The notes beneath the pieces were generated by a model. It did no database searches, had not been told where the DNA came from, and saw only the letters and a program-made list of their open reading frames with translations. A stretch of DNA of 14,244 bases from Candidatus Neoflavobacterium equi (lineage in GTDB: Bacteria; Bacteroidota; Bacteroidia; Flavobacteriales; Flavobacteriaceae): positions 1 through 14,244 of the forward strand of contig JAGHSS010000325.1 of assembly GCA_018065745.1 (NCBI GenBank), given 5' to 3'. This document shows positions 1-8,000 of the stretch, piece after piece; position 1 is the stretch's first letter, and every line of letters starts with the position of its first letter. Position numbers and translations under genes: made by a program.

Positions 1-76
1 CTATAAGACTTCCCAAATCTTATGGAAAAAACGCATAATTTCCATCTATAAACACCTTAAACCCACGTCGCTCTTA

Positions 77-700
77 ATGGCCCCATTTGAAAGTAAAAAA
101 GATTATATTTTAGAAAATGACTTTGTAAAACTCATCGCATTAAAAGAATTACATTTTGATGATTTGTTAGAGTTTACAATGAATGAACCAGAGATCTGGG
201 AATATTCAATGGTAAAGGCAAACACACCTGAAAATCTAAAATTTTATCTTAACCGAGCCATGGATGCCAGAGAACAAGAAACAGAATATCCGTTTATTGT
301 TTTTGACAAAGTTCAGAACAAATACGCTGGAGCCACGCGTTTCTGTGACATGAATTTGCCTTTGAAAAAATTGCAAATGGGATATACTTGGTATGGTAAA
401 AAACACCAAGGAACCGGATTAAACAAACACACTAAATTTTTATTGTTGCAGTTTGCCTTTGAACAAATGCAAATGGAACGAGTGGAATTTAGAGCGTATA
501 CTGAAAACCAACGCAGCATCAATGCATTGAAAAGTATAGGATGCACCATTGAAGGCGTTATTAGAAGTAATGCTATTGGACCAGATGGTTTGAGAAGAGA
601 CACCATGGTGTTGAGCATCTTGAAACAAGAATGGCACGACACAGTAAAAGCCATGTTGGCTGAAAAATTAGAATCAACCATGCCTTTTCCCGTTTTATAA
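77..700 (+). CDS. GNAT family N-acetyltransferase, RimJ/RimL type
   Basis: A 207-residue protein that should transfer an acetyl group from acetyl-CoA to an amine, in the cytoplasm. The acetyl-CoA-binding motif A is visible as KKHQGTGLNK at residues 108-117 (Q-x-G-x-G type), after the beta strand QMGYTWYG. The C-terminal part, ERVEFRAYTENQRSINALKSIGC (about 134-156), is the usual GNAT motif B in which the Asn and the Ser/Ala-rich helix contact the cofactor. The length is slightly above the usual 170-190 residues because of a C-terminal tail after residue 185. ATG at 77 is the first in-frame ATG, but the frame stays open to the left edge of the window, so a longer N-terminus cannot be excluded. 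The substrate cannot be told from sequence: RimJ/RimL relatives include ribosomal-protein acetylases and small-molecule or antibiotic acetylases. The gene stands alone and ends just before a terminator. Confidence 0.85.
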   Translation: MAPFESKKDYILENDFVKLIALKELHFDDLLEFTMNEPEIWEYSMVKANTPENLKFYLNRAMDAREQETEYPFIVFDKVQNKYAGATRFCDMNLPLKKLQMGYTWYGKKHQGTGLNKHTKFLLLQFAFEQMQMERVEFRAYTENQRSINALKSIGCTIEGVIRSNAIGPDGLRRDTMVLSILKQEWHDTVKAMLAEKLESTMPFPVL

Positions 701-713
701 GGCAAACCCATAC

Positions 714-748
714 AAAAAGGCCGTTTAAATCAAACGGTCTTTTTTTTT
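714..748 (+). terminator. Rho-independent terminator after the GNAT gene
   Basis: GGCCGTTT (719-726) pairs with AAACGGTC (732-739), including one G-T pair, around a 5-base loop. The stem is extended by A714-718 against the T-run that starts at 740. Nine T residues follow the GC part. It lies 13 bp after the GNAT stop codon. Confidence 0.85.
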
Positions 749-821
749 ATGCCTTTTTTAAATTTACACTACATACTATATATAAGAAGCCCGTCGTTTT
801 TATATTAAAATAAGATCCATT

Positions 822-1592
822 ATGTCAGTTGAACAATTCAGAAAATTACACCATCAAGAAGAGCCACTACTCCTAGCAAACGTTTGGGATGTGGTGAGTA
901 GAAAACAAGCTGAAGAAGCTGGAGCAAAAGCCGTTGGAACCTCCTCACACGTCATCGCCAATATGTTGGGATATGAAGATGGTGAGAACATTCCCTTTAA
1001 AGAAATGTTTTTTGTCATAGAAAAGATCACAAAGAACAGCAACATTCTGGTATCTGCAGATATTGAATCTGGATATTCCATCAACCTCAATGAAGTCGTA
1101 CTCAATATTGAGCAGCTGATTAAAATAGGCGTTGTTGGAATCAACCTGGAGGACGGCATCGTTAAAGATGGAAAACGAAGCATGGTTGCTGCAGAAAAAT
1201 TTGCTGAGAAAATTCATTTTATCAAAAAGGAATTGAAAGCAAAAAACATGGATATTTACATCAATGCAAGAACAGATACCTACACAACAAAACACCCTGA
1301 CGCACTTCAAGAAACCTTGAGACGCGTTAAACTTTATGAGGCTGCAGGAGCTGATGGGATTTTTGTTCCGCTAATCCAGACAGAAAACGACATCAAGGCT
1401 GTTGTTGAATCAACAAAATTGCCACTAAACACTTTTGTCACTCCAGACAGCCTGCCTTATGAACAACTAAAAACTTTGGGAGTAAAACGATGCTCAAGCG
1501 GTGACAAAGCCCATGCAAAAATAACAACACAATTACAAGAGACCTACCGCAATTTCTGTGTTTCAAAAAATTTTGAAAGTTTATTCAAATAA
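822..1592 (+). CDS. Isocitrate lyase/phosphoenolpyruvate mutase family protein
   Basis: A 256-residue (beta/alpha)8-barrel enzyme of the PEP mutase/isocitrate lyase superfamily, which makes or breaks C-C or P-C bonds next to a Mg2+-bound enolate. Family landmarks in order: LLLANVWDVVSRKQAEEAGAK (17-37), GTSSHVIANMLGYEDG (39-54), ADIESGY (79-85, the Mg-binding acidic strand with D80 and E82), GINLEDG (106-112, with E110 and D111) and NARTDTY (148-154). The isocitrate lyase active-site motif KKCGH is absent: at that position the sequence reads DGIVKDGKRS. It is therefore not a true isocitrate or methylisocitrate lyase, and it lacks phosphonate-biosynthesis neighbours. Short stand-alone members of this kind are common and mostly uncharacterised; a lyase or hydrolase acting on a small oxo-acid is plausible but unproven. 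ATG 822 fits the family N-terminus. It is a single-gene unit with terminators on both sides. Confidence 0.85.
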   Translation: MSVEQFRKLHHQEEPLLLANVWDVVSRKQAEEAGAKAVGTSSHVIANMLGYEDGENIPFKEMFFVIEKITKNSNILVSADIESGYSINLNEVVLNIEQLIKIGVVGINLEDGIVKDGKRSMVAAEKFAEKIHFIKKELKAKNMDIYINARTDTYTTKHPDALQETLRRVKLYEAAGADGIFVPLIQTENDIKAVVESTKLPLNTFVTPDSLPYEQLKTLGVKRCSSGDKAHAKITTQLQETYRNFCVSKNFESLFK

Positions 1593-1672
1593 AAGCTAAA
1601 AACATACAATAGAAGAAAGCCGTATGTCGTTATCACGTTATAAGGTTTTTTATATTAATTCAGTTAGTTAAT

Positions 1673-1706
1673 AAAAAAGGGTTTCCAACATTGGAAACCC
1701 TTTTTT
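1673..1706 (+). terminator. Terminator between the PEP mutase-family gene and the metal operon
   Basis: A perfect inverted repeat, GGGTTTCCAA (1679-1688) and TTGGAAACCC (1691-1700), is flanked by A1673-1678 and T1701-1706, so it can act in both directions. It begins about 80 bp after the stop codon of the PEP mutase-family gene. The rest of the 168-bp gap is AT-rich, and I see no gene in it. Confidence 0.85.
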
Positions 1707-1707
1707 A

Positions 1708-1739
1708 TTGGTGTTAATTCAATTAAAAACGTAATTTTA
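1708..1739 (+). promoter_or_regulatory. Possible Bacteroidota promoter of the response regulator gene
   Basis: TTG at 1708-1710 and TAATTTTA at 1732-1739 are separated by 21 bp. They resemble the -33 TTTG and -7 TAnnTTTG elements, with the last base of the -7 box deviating. The predicted transcript would begin near 1743, about 18 nt before the ATG. The AT-rich background makes chance matches likely. Confidence 0.35.
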
Positions 1740-1760
1740 TATATTATAAGCCTTTACAAT

Positions 1761-2438
1761 ATGAATATACTACTCATAGAAGATGACGTGAGATTAAATC
1801 ACAACCTCCAAAGACTCTTAGAAGAAGCCTCACATCAAGTCACCGCAGTATTTGACGGTAAATCAGGATGCGCATTGGCATTAAACATGCCCTTTGATTT
1901 GGTTATAACGGACGTGATGCTCCCAAAAATGGATGGGAAAGAAATGTGTTTACAGATTAAAAAACACAAACCCAACCTTCCTGTACTTATGTTGACTGCT
2001 TTGGGAAGTACGGACAATAAAATTGACGGTTTTCACGCTGGAGCAGATGATTATTTGGTCAAACCATTTGAAATTAGAGAATTCATTGCAAGAGTACACG
2101 TACTACTCAAACGTTACCACCTCAACACCCCTCCCACTCCTCAGCTGTTTACCTATGCTAATTTATCCATGAACACCGCTACCAAGCAAGTGTGGAGATC
2201 TCAAACAGAAATAACACTAACCCCAAAAGAATTTAACCTCCTGCGCTATTTTATGGAACATCCAGAACGGGTATTGGATCGGACTGAAATAGCCACCAAA
2301 GTTTGGGATACTCACATTGACACTGGTACTAATTTTATTGACGTGTACATCAATTACCTTAGAAATAAAATAGACAAAGATTATGAACCCAAACTGATAC
2401 ATACTAAAACCGGTATGGGATTTATTTTAAAACATTAA
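1761..2438 (+). CDS. Response regulator transcription factor, OmpR/PhoB family (metal-responsive, CzcR/CusR-like)
   Basis: A 225-residue DNA-binding response regulator. The receiver domain (about 1-115) has the acidic pair D8-D9, the phospho-acceptor D51 in DLVITDVMLPKMDG, T79 in LMLTA and the invariant K101 in YLVKPF. The C-terminal winged helix (about 128-225) carries LTPKEFNLLRYFMEHP, VWDTHIDTGTNFIDVYINYLRNKID and the closing hairpin HTKTGMGFILKH, all typical of OmpR/PhoB proteins. All catalytic residues are present, so it should be functional. Its stop codon is two bases from the kinase start, so the two are surely co-transcribed. Its likely target is the adaptor-pump-channel operon directly downstream, where four 11-bp-spaced direct repeats precede the promoter. 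The metal specificity is inferred from the neighbours, not from this protein. Confidence 0.95.
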   Translation: MNILLIEDDVRLNHNLQRLLEEASHQVTAVFDGKSGCALALNMPFDLVITDVMLPKMDGKEMCLQIKKHKPNLPVLMLTALGSTDNKIDGFHAGADDYLVKPFEIREFIARVHVLLKRYHLNTPPTPQLFTYANLSMNTATKQVWRSQTEITLTPKEFNLLRYFMEHPERVLDRTEIATKVWDTHIDTGTNFIDVYINYLRNKIDKDYEPKLIHTKTGMGFILKH

Positions 2439-2440
2439 AC

Positions 2441-3820
2441 ATGAGATTACAAAAAAGGATTACCTTTTACTTTGTATCCAGCAGCAGTTGTCTGTTGCTC
2501 CTCTTTTCAGGTATCATCTATTGGAAGGCTCAAAAAAACAGAACTTCAGAATTTTACAATCTCCTTGAAAGAGAAGCGCTCACTAAGGCTAAATTGAGTT
2601 TGGGTACCTCAATTCCCACAGAAACACTTCAAAGAATATATAAAAACAACAGACAGTTCATCAATGAAGTTGAAGTGGCAATTTATAATCGAGAAGAGCA
2701 ACTGGTCTATCACGACGCTATTGAACTTGATTTTGTAAAAGAAAACATCGCGTTGTTTAGGAAGATTGAAGTTTACAAAAACGTTCGCTTTTTTCAAGAT
2801 GATTCACAGGTTATTGGTTTTCTATATGAATTTGAACACCAGACCTATTTCATTACAGCTGCAGCACTAGACGCCTATGGCTATGCCAAATTACAGGACT
2901 TGAGAACGAACATTCTAATACTCCTTGGCATCACATTTCTCCTGTTATTTAGTATTGGAAAGTACCACTCTAAAAAAATCACGGCTCCGCTGACGCAAAT
3001 GACTCAAAACACAGCAGAAATTTCAGCAGCCAAACTCAACTTTAGACTGCCCATCCAAACACAACACGATGAATTGACGCAACTGGCACAATCTTTCAAT
3101 GAAATGCTGGAGCGCCTCCAAACTTCATTTGAATCACAAAAACAATTTATTTCCCACATATCTCATGAAGTGAGAACCCCTTTGGCGGCATTGATTTCAG
3201 AAATTGAATTGACACTCAACAAATCCCAAACAGAGGAAGCCTATCAAAATGCATTGAAAAACTGTCTTTCTGATGCCCATAAATTAGTTGTATTGACTAA
3301 TAATTTATTCCACCTGGCGCAAACACAGGAAGAGGATCAAGAATTAAAGATGGAATGGATAAGGATAGATGAATTAGTTATAGACACCCTCAGTGAACTC
3401 ATGCAACAGCATCCTCATTTTGAAATCGGCTTGAAGTATGAAGGGAACACAGAAAATGAAAACCAATTAGTAACCAAAGGAAATTCAAGGTTACTACAGG
3501 TAGCACTTAGCAACATCATGGAGAATGCCTGCAAATTTTCCAAATACCAACGCTGTGATATCACACTCATACCACATCAAGAGCACATTGAAATCAGGTG
3601 TACAGATCAAGGCATCGGTATTTCTCCAGATGAGCTTAAAGAAATTACCAAACCTTTTTACAGAGGTAGCAACCAAAACTACACCTTTGGGAGTGGTATT
3701 GGATTGGCTTTGACACAAAAAATAATTTTATTACATCAAGGGGAATTAATTATAAACAGCGTTTTGAATGAAGGAACGGAAGTCCTGATTCGGCTAAAAA
3801 ACAATTATTTAAACACCTAA
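2441..3820 (+). CDS. HAMP-domain sensor histidine kinase, partner of the upstream regulator
   Basis: A 459-residue inner-membrane kinase. Transmembrane segment 1 spans about residues 8-28, a periplasmic sensor region about 29-154, and transmembrane segment 2 about 155-173. A HAMP linker follows (about 175-230), then the H-box FISHISHEVRTPLAAL with phospho-acceptor H242, and the catalytic ATPase domain: N-box NIMENACKFS (N358, N362), G1 box DQGIGI (389-394) and G2 box GSGIGLAL (417-424). All are intact. The roughly 125-residue sensor loop contains H91 and H133 but no Cys/His cluster or other metal motif that I recognise, so the ligand is inferred from the adjacent efflux genes. It autophosphorylates and passes phosphate to D51 of the response regulator. 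The following 112-bp gap contains an inverted repeat that may terminate this transcript. Confidence 0.94.
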   Translation: MRLQKRITFYFVSSSSCLLLLFSGIIYWKAQKNRTSEFYNLLEREALTKAKLSLGTSIPTETLQRIYKNNRQFINEVEVAIYNREEQLVYHDAIELDFVKENIALFRKIEVYKNVRFFQDDSQVIGFLYEFEHQTYFITAAALDAYGYAKLQDLRTNILILLGITFLLLFSIGKYHSKKITAPLTQMTQNTAEISAAKLNFRLPIQTQHDELTQLAQSFNEMLERLQTSFESQKQFISHISHEVRTPLAALISEIELTLNKSQTEEAYQNALKNCLSDAHKLVVLTNNLFHLAQTQEEDQELKMEWIRIDELVIDTLSELMQQHPHFEIGLKYEGNTENENQLVTKGNSRLLQVALSNIMENACKFSKYQRCDITLIPHQEHIEIRCTDQGIGISPDELKEITKPFYRGSNQNYTFGSGIGLALTQKIILLHQGELIINSVLNEGTEVLIRLKNNYLNT

Positions 3821-3827
3821 AACCTAT

Positions 3828-3866
3828 TTCTAATGGGTTTCTAATAACATTCTAAAACCCCTCTAA
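3828..3866 (+). promoter_or_regulatory. Four phased direct repeats, candidate response-regulator binding array
   Basis: TTCTAA occurs at 3828-3833, 3839-3844 and 3850-3855, and CTCTAA (one mismatch) at 3861-3866. Every start is exactly 11 bp from the previous one, so all repeats face the same side of the helix. OmpR/PhoB-family regulators bind head-to-tail as dimers on direct repeats spaced 11 bp apart, and the gene for such a regulator lies in the same locus. The array ends 23 bp before a TAnnTTTG box, a suitable place for an activator. The function is inferred; the repeats and spacing are directly visible. Confidence 0.7.
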
Positions 3867-3895
3867 CGGCTTCCTGAAGGAAGCCGTTCTATTTT
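3865..3895 (+). terminator. Perfect 10-bp inverted repeat, terminator and/or operator
   Basis: AACGGCTTCC (3865-3874) and GGAAGCCGTT (3879-3888) form a perfect 10-bp stem with a TGAA loop, followed by CTATTTTT. It can end the regulator-kinase transcript, although the T-run is short. It also fills the space where the -33 element of the downstream promoter should be, so it may serve as an operator. Its first two bases are the end of the fourth direct repeat. Confidence 0.6.
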
Positions 3896-3897
3896 TG
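3890..3897 (+). promoter_or_regulatory. -7 element of the efflux operon promoter
   Basis: TATTTTTG matches the Bacteroidota -7 consensus TAnnTTTG at every fixed position. Transcription would start near 3901, giving a leader of about 32 nt before the adaptor ATG. No TTTG or TTG lies at the expected -33 distance (about 3866-3869), which suits an activator-dependent promoter. Confidence 0.6.
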
Positions 3898-3932
3898 CAT
3901 CAGTAAAATAATAACCATTTAAATGGAAAACT

Positions 3933-5036
3933 ATGCAAAAATTCACACTCGTTTTTTTAATCCTTCTTCAACTGTCGTGCAAAAAAAAAACAGAACTCTT
4001 TACTGAAGATCAACACATCAAATCTGGTGATACGATTAGATTAAATAAATCATCCAATATACTACCACAATTGACCATTACTGAAGTTACACTTTCATCC
4101 ATACAGAAAGATTTTGAAACCCTTGGTACCGTTCACCCTATCCCAAACCAATATGCAGAAATAGCTGCACCATTTCCAGGTAGGATATTAAAAACCTTTG
4201 TAAAATTAGGTCAACAGGTGGCTGTGGGAACACCCTTATTTGAGCTCCACGCACCAGAATACAGCACCTTGCAAAAAGAATTTCTTGATGCATCACAACT
4301 TGAAAAATTAGCCCAATTGAATTTTGAAAGGCAAAAAGACCTCTATGCTAACGGGATTGGAATTTTAAAAGATTTAGAGGAGGCAACGACCAATTTAGAA
4401 ATTGCCAAATTCCAGCATAAAAATGCCAAACTGAATTTAAATCTTTTTGCGCAATTAAAAAACGGAATCTCCTTGGAGCGGGGACTGATTGTGACCTCCC
4501 CCATTGCTGGTGAGGTTGTGAGCAACAATCTTGTGATTGGTCAGTATTTGAAAGAAGACGCTCCTGCTGTTCTCCAAATTGCAGCATTGGAAAAACTGTG
4601 GATCGTGGCGCAGATAAAAGAAAACGATCTCCAAGAAATCCATGGAGTAACCGTCGCAAACATTAAAACTGCGGCATATGCAAACCAGATTTTTAAAGGA
4701 GAAATATTCCATATTAACTCCATTATTGATCCTGAAACCAGGAGTTTGGAGGTCATAATAGCCTTGGATAATAGGGATAAAAAATTAAAGCCAGGCATGT
4801 TTACCACCATAAACTTTGAAAAAAATACAGAAAGCGTTAAAACAATCCCCTTAAAAGCCGTACAACAAGGCGCAAATCAGTCCTATGTATACCTTCAAAT
4901 TGCTCCACTAACATTTGTCAAGAGAAGTATTGAAACCAAAGACCTCAACAACAAATTTACAGAAGTCTTCAACGGTCTGGAAATTGGAGATCAAGTGGTT
5001 ACCCAAGGGGGCTTGTTTTTAACGGAATTAAAATAA
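3933..5036 (+). CDS. czcB: Efflux RND transporter periplasmic adaptor subunit (CzcB-like membrane-fusion protein)
   Basis: A 367-residue adaptor that links the inner-membrane pump to the outer-membrane channel. The N-terminus MQKFTLVFLILLQLSCKKK is a short lipoprotein-type signal with C16 as the likely lipidated residue, although the lipobox QLSC is not ideal. Next come the first half of the lipoyl/barrel-sandwich domain (about 73-105), an alpha-helical hairpin rich in coiled-coil heptads (about 107-180), the second lipoyl half starting at LIVTSPIAGEVV (185-196), a beta-barrel (about 218-296, including IIDPETRSLEV and LKPGMFTTINF) and a membrane-proximal domain to the C-terminus. It has no His- or Met-rich metal-binding N-terminus of the kind found in some CzcB or CusB proteins. 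It is the first gene of the efflux operon, six bases upstream of the pump gene, and lies behind a promoter with a candidate regulator binding array. Confidence 0.92.
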   Translation: MQKFTLVFLILLQLSCKKKTELFTEDQHIKSGDTIRLNKSSNILPQLTITEVTLSSIQKDFETLGTVHPIPNQYAEIAAPFPGRILKTFVKLGQQVAVGTPLFELHAPEYSTLQKEFLDASQLEKLAQLNFERQKDLYANGIGILKDLEEATTNLEIAKFQHKNAKLNLNLFAQLKNGISLERGLIVTSPIAGEVVSNNLVIGQYLKEDAPAVLQIAALEKLWIVAQIKENDLQEIHGVTVANIKTAAYANQIFKGEIFHINSIIDPETRSLEVIIALDNRDKKLKPGMFTTINFEKNTESVKTIPLKAVQQGANQSYVYLQIAPLTFVKRSIETKDLNNKFTEVFNGLEIGDQVVTQGGLFLTELK

Positions 5037-5042
5037 AAAGCA

Positions 5043-8000
5043 ATGAATAGATTACTCGCACTTAGCATATACAAAAGAATACAAGTATTAATCCTTTTCT
5101 TATTTCTTTGCCTCTTTGGATATTACTCTTGGAAAAAACTGGCCATAGAAGCATATCCTGACATCGCAGACGTTACCTCACAGATTGTAACCCAAGTTCC
5201 CGGTTTGGCAGCAGAAGAGGTGGAACAACAAATTACCATTCCTTTGGAACGCGTCATCAATGGATTGCCTGGGATGCACGTGATGCGCAGTAAAAGCACC
5301 TTTGGACTTTCCATGATATCCATTGTTTTTAAAGATGGTGTGGATGATTATTGGGCAAGAATGCGCATTCAAGAAAGGTTAAACGAGGTGGAATTGCCTT
5401 ATGATGCCGTTCCGGGATTGGATCCACTAACCTCCCCAATTGGAGAAATATACAGGTACATCATCACCTCAGAAAAAACAGACCTGCGCACCTTGACAGA
5501 CCTGCAAAATTTCACCATCATACCAAGGATTAAGCAAGTCTCAGGGGTTGCTGATGTAACCAACTTTGGTGGAATTACCACCCAGTTTCAGGTTGAAATA
5601 CTACCTGAAAAATTAAATGAATACCATCTAGATCTCAATCAAGTCATTGAAGCCGTTGAAAACAACAATCAAAATGCTGGAGGAAGCATCCTCAACAGAG
5701 GAGATCTTGGTTATGTGGTAAGAGGTATTGGTTTGATAAAAACGTTGGAAGACTTAGAACATACCCAAATCACTACTATCAAAAACACACCAATTGTTCT
5801 TAAAGACGTTGCCAAATTGACTTACGGCAATTTGGAACGCAAAGGAGTGATGGGCTATTCTGATCAACAACTGCAAATTTCTGACGGTATTGAAGGTATT
5901 GTATTGTTGCTCAAAGGAGAAAATCCGTCCGCAGTTTTGGAGGGCATCCAAGAGGCAGTCGCAGATTTAAATGACCACATACTGCCAAACGGAGTACAGA
6001 TACACACATTCATGGATCGCACTTCATTGATTGAAACCACATTGGAAACCGTTTCCCATACCTTAATTGAAGGTATTGCTTTGGTGATCCTAGTGTTAAT
6101 TATCTTCTTGGGCAGCTGGAGAGCAGCCTTGTTGGTTGCCATTACCATTCCCGTCTCCTTGTTAATTGCATTTATCCTGATGTATTTTACAGACATTCCT
6201 GCCAATTTGTTATCACTTGGAGCCATTGACTTTGGAATTATTGTAGATGGAGCGATTGTCATGATGGAAACCATTTTAAAGAAGCGGGAAAGCGAACCAT
6301 CAAACAAATTCAAACAAAGGCAGATCATCACCTTGACAGAAAAAGTAGCCAGACCCATTTTGTTTGCCACATTGATCATCATAACAGCATACTTACCCTT
6401 GTTTGCCTTTGAACGTGTAGAGAAAAAACTATTTACTCCCATGGCATTCACCGTTGGCTATGCTTTAATTGGCGCCTTGGCAGTTGCCTTGTTTGTCATC
6501 CCTGGGTTGGCTTTTATGATGTACAGAAAACCGGTGAAAATATACCACAACAGGTGGTTGGAGCGCTTGAATAATTCATACGTCAACCAAGTCACCTCTA
6601 TATTAAAAAAACCAAAGAAGGTCTTTTTACCTTTAATAATACTCTTGCTAATCACTGTTGGATTGTCCAAAAAAGTTGGTAAAGATTTCTTGCCCCATCT
6701 GGATGAAGGATCCATTTGGTTACAGGTTCAGGTACCGTCTGGGATTTCAATTGAGAAGTCAAAAGAGTTGAGTGATTCTTTGAGGGCACGCACCTTGAAA
6801 CATCCAGAAGTCACCTATGTTATGGTTCAAGCAGGGCGAAATGACGACGGTACAGATCCATGGACAGCTTCTCACTTTGAAGTATCCATTGGAATCAAAC
6901 CGTATCACACTTGGGAATCAGGAAAAACAAAAGATGATTTAATTCATGAATTGGCACGCACTTATGAAAGCATGCCCGGGTTCAACGTCAGTTTTTCTCA
7001 GCCGATGATTGATGGCGTCATGGACAAAATAGCCGGAGCTCACAGTGAATTGGTAGTCAAAGTCTACGGACCTGAATTTGATGAAACCAGAAGAATAGCA
7101 CAAGAAGTTTTAGAAAAACTCAAAACAATTGATGGAGCTGTGGACTTGGCATTGGATCAAGAACCACCACTTCCACAGTTGCAAATCATTGCCAACAGAG
7201 ACAAGATGGCACAGCACGGCATCCAGATGTCTGATGTTTCTCAATTGTTGGAAATTGGGATTGGCGGTAAGGCGGTATCAAAAGTATTTGTTCAAGAGAA
7301 ATTTTACGACATCACCTGTAGGTTTATTGAAAGGAGTAGAAACACCCCAGAAGCTATAGGGAATTTAATGATTACCGCATCCAGTGGAGCTAAAATCAAA
7401 CTCAGTCAAATTGCTGACATACAACTAAAAACAGGAGAGAGCACCATTACCAGAGAAAAAAACAAAAGACACCTCACGGTAAAATTAAATGTTAGAAACA
7501 CAGATTTAGGAACGTTGCTTCAACAGGCAAAAAAAGTTATAGAAGAGGAAATAACTTATGATCAACAGCAGTACAGCATCGCTTGGGGAGGACAATTTGA
7601 AAATCAGGAAAGAGCATACAGCAGACTTGCGTTATTGATTCCCATAACCTTGGGATTGATGTTTATACTGCTCTACATCGCTTTTGGAAAGTTTAGACAG
7701 GCGTTGCTTTTAATTTCCATAGTTCCACTGGCTTTATTTGGAGGCATGTTGGCTTTGAACATCCGTGGGATGAGTCTCAATGTATCCTCAGCCGTTGGCT
7801 TTATAGCACTTTTTGGAGTTGCCATTCAAAATGGGGTGTTGATGATTTCCTATATCAATCAATTAATCAAGGAACAAATCCCTTTAAAACAGGCCGTGAT
7901 ATACGGGTGTAAGAATCGGTTTAGACCGGTATTGATGACTGCAACTGTTGCCATCTTAGGCTTGCTTCCCGCTTCCTTAGCGACTGGAATTGGCTCTGAT

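Noticed and set aside
785..1635. Similar stretches before and after the PEP mutase-family gene (AGAAGCCCGTCG and AGAAAGCCGTATGTCG)
   Set aside because: The match is short and gapped and cannot be distinguished from chance. No flanking-repeat element is supported.
3835..3860. GGGTTT and AAACCC as a hairpin in the regulatory gap
   Set aside because: The 6-bp stem with a 14-base loop is weak and is better explained as spacer sequence inside the phased repeat array.
5864..6451. 195-codon open frame on the minus strand
   Set aside because: It lies entirely inside the czcA reading frame, has no recognisable domain, and mirrors transmembrane-coding sequence.
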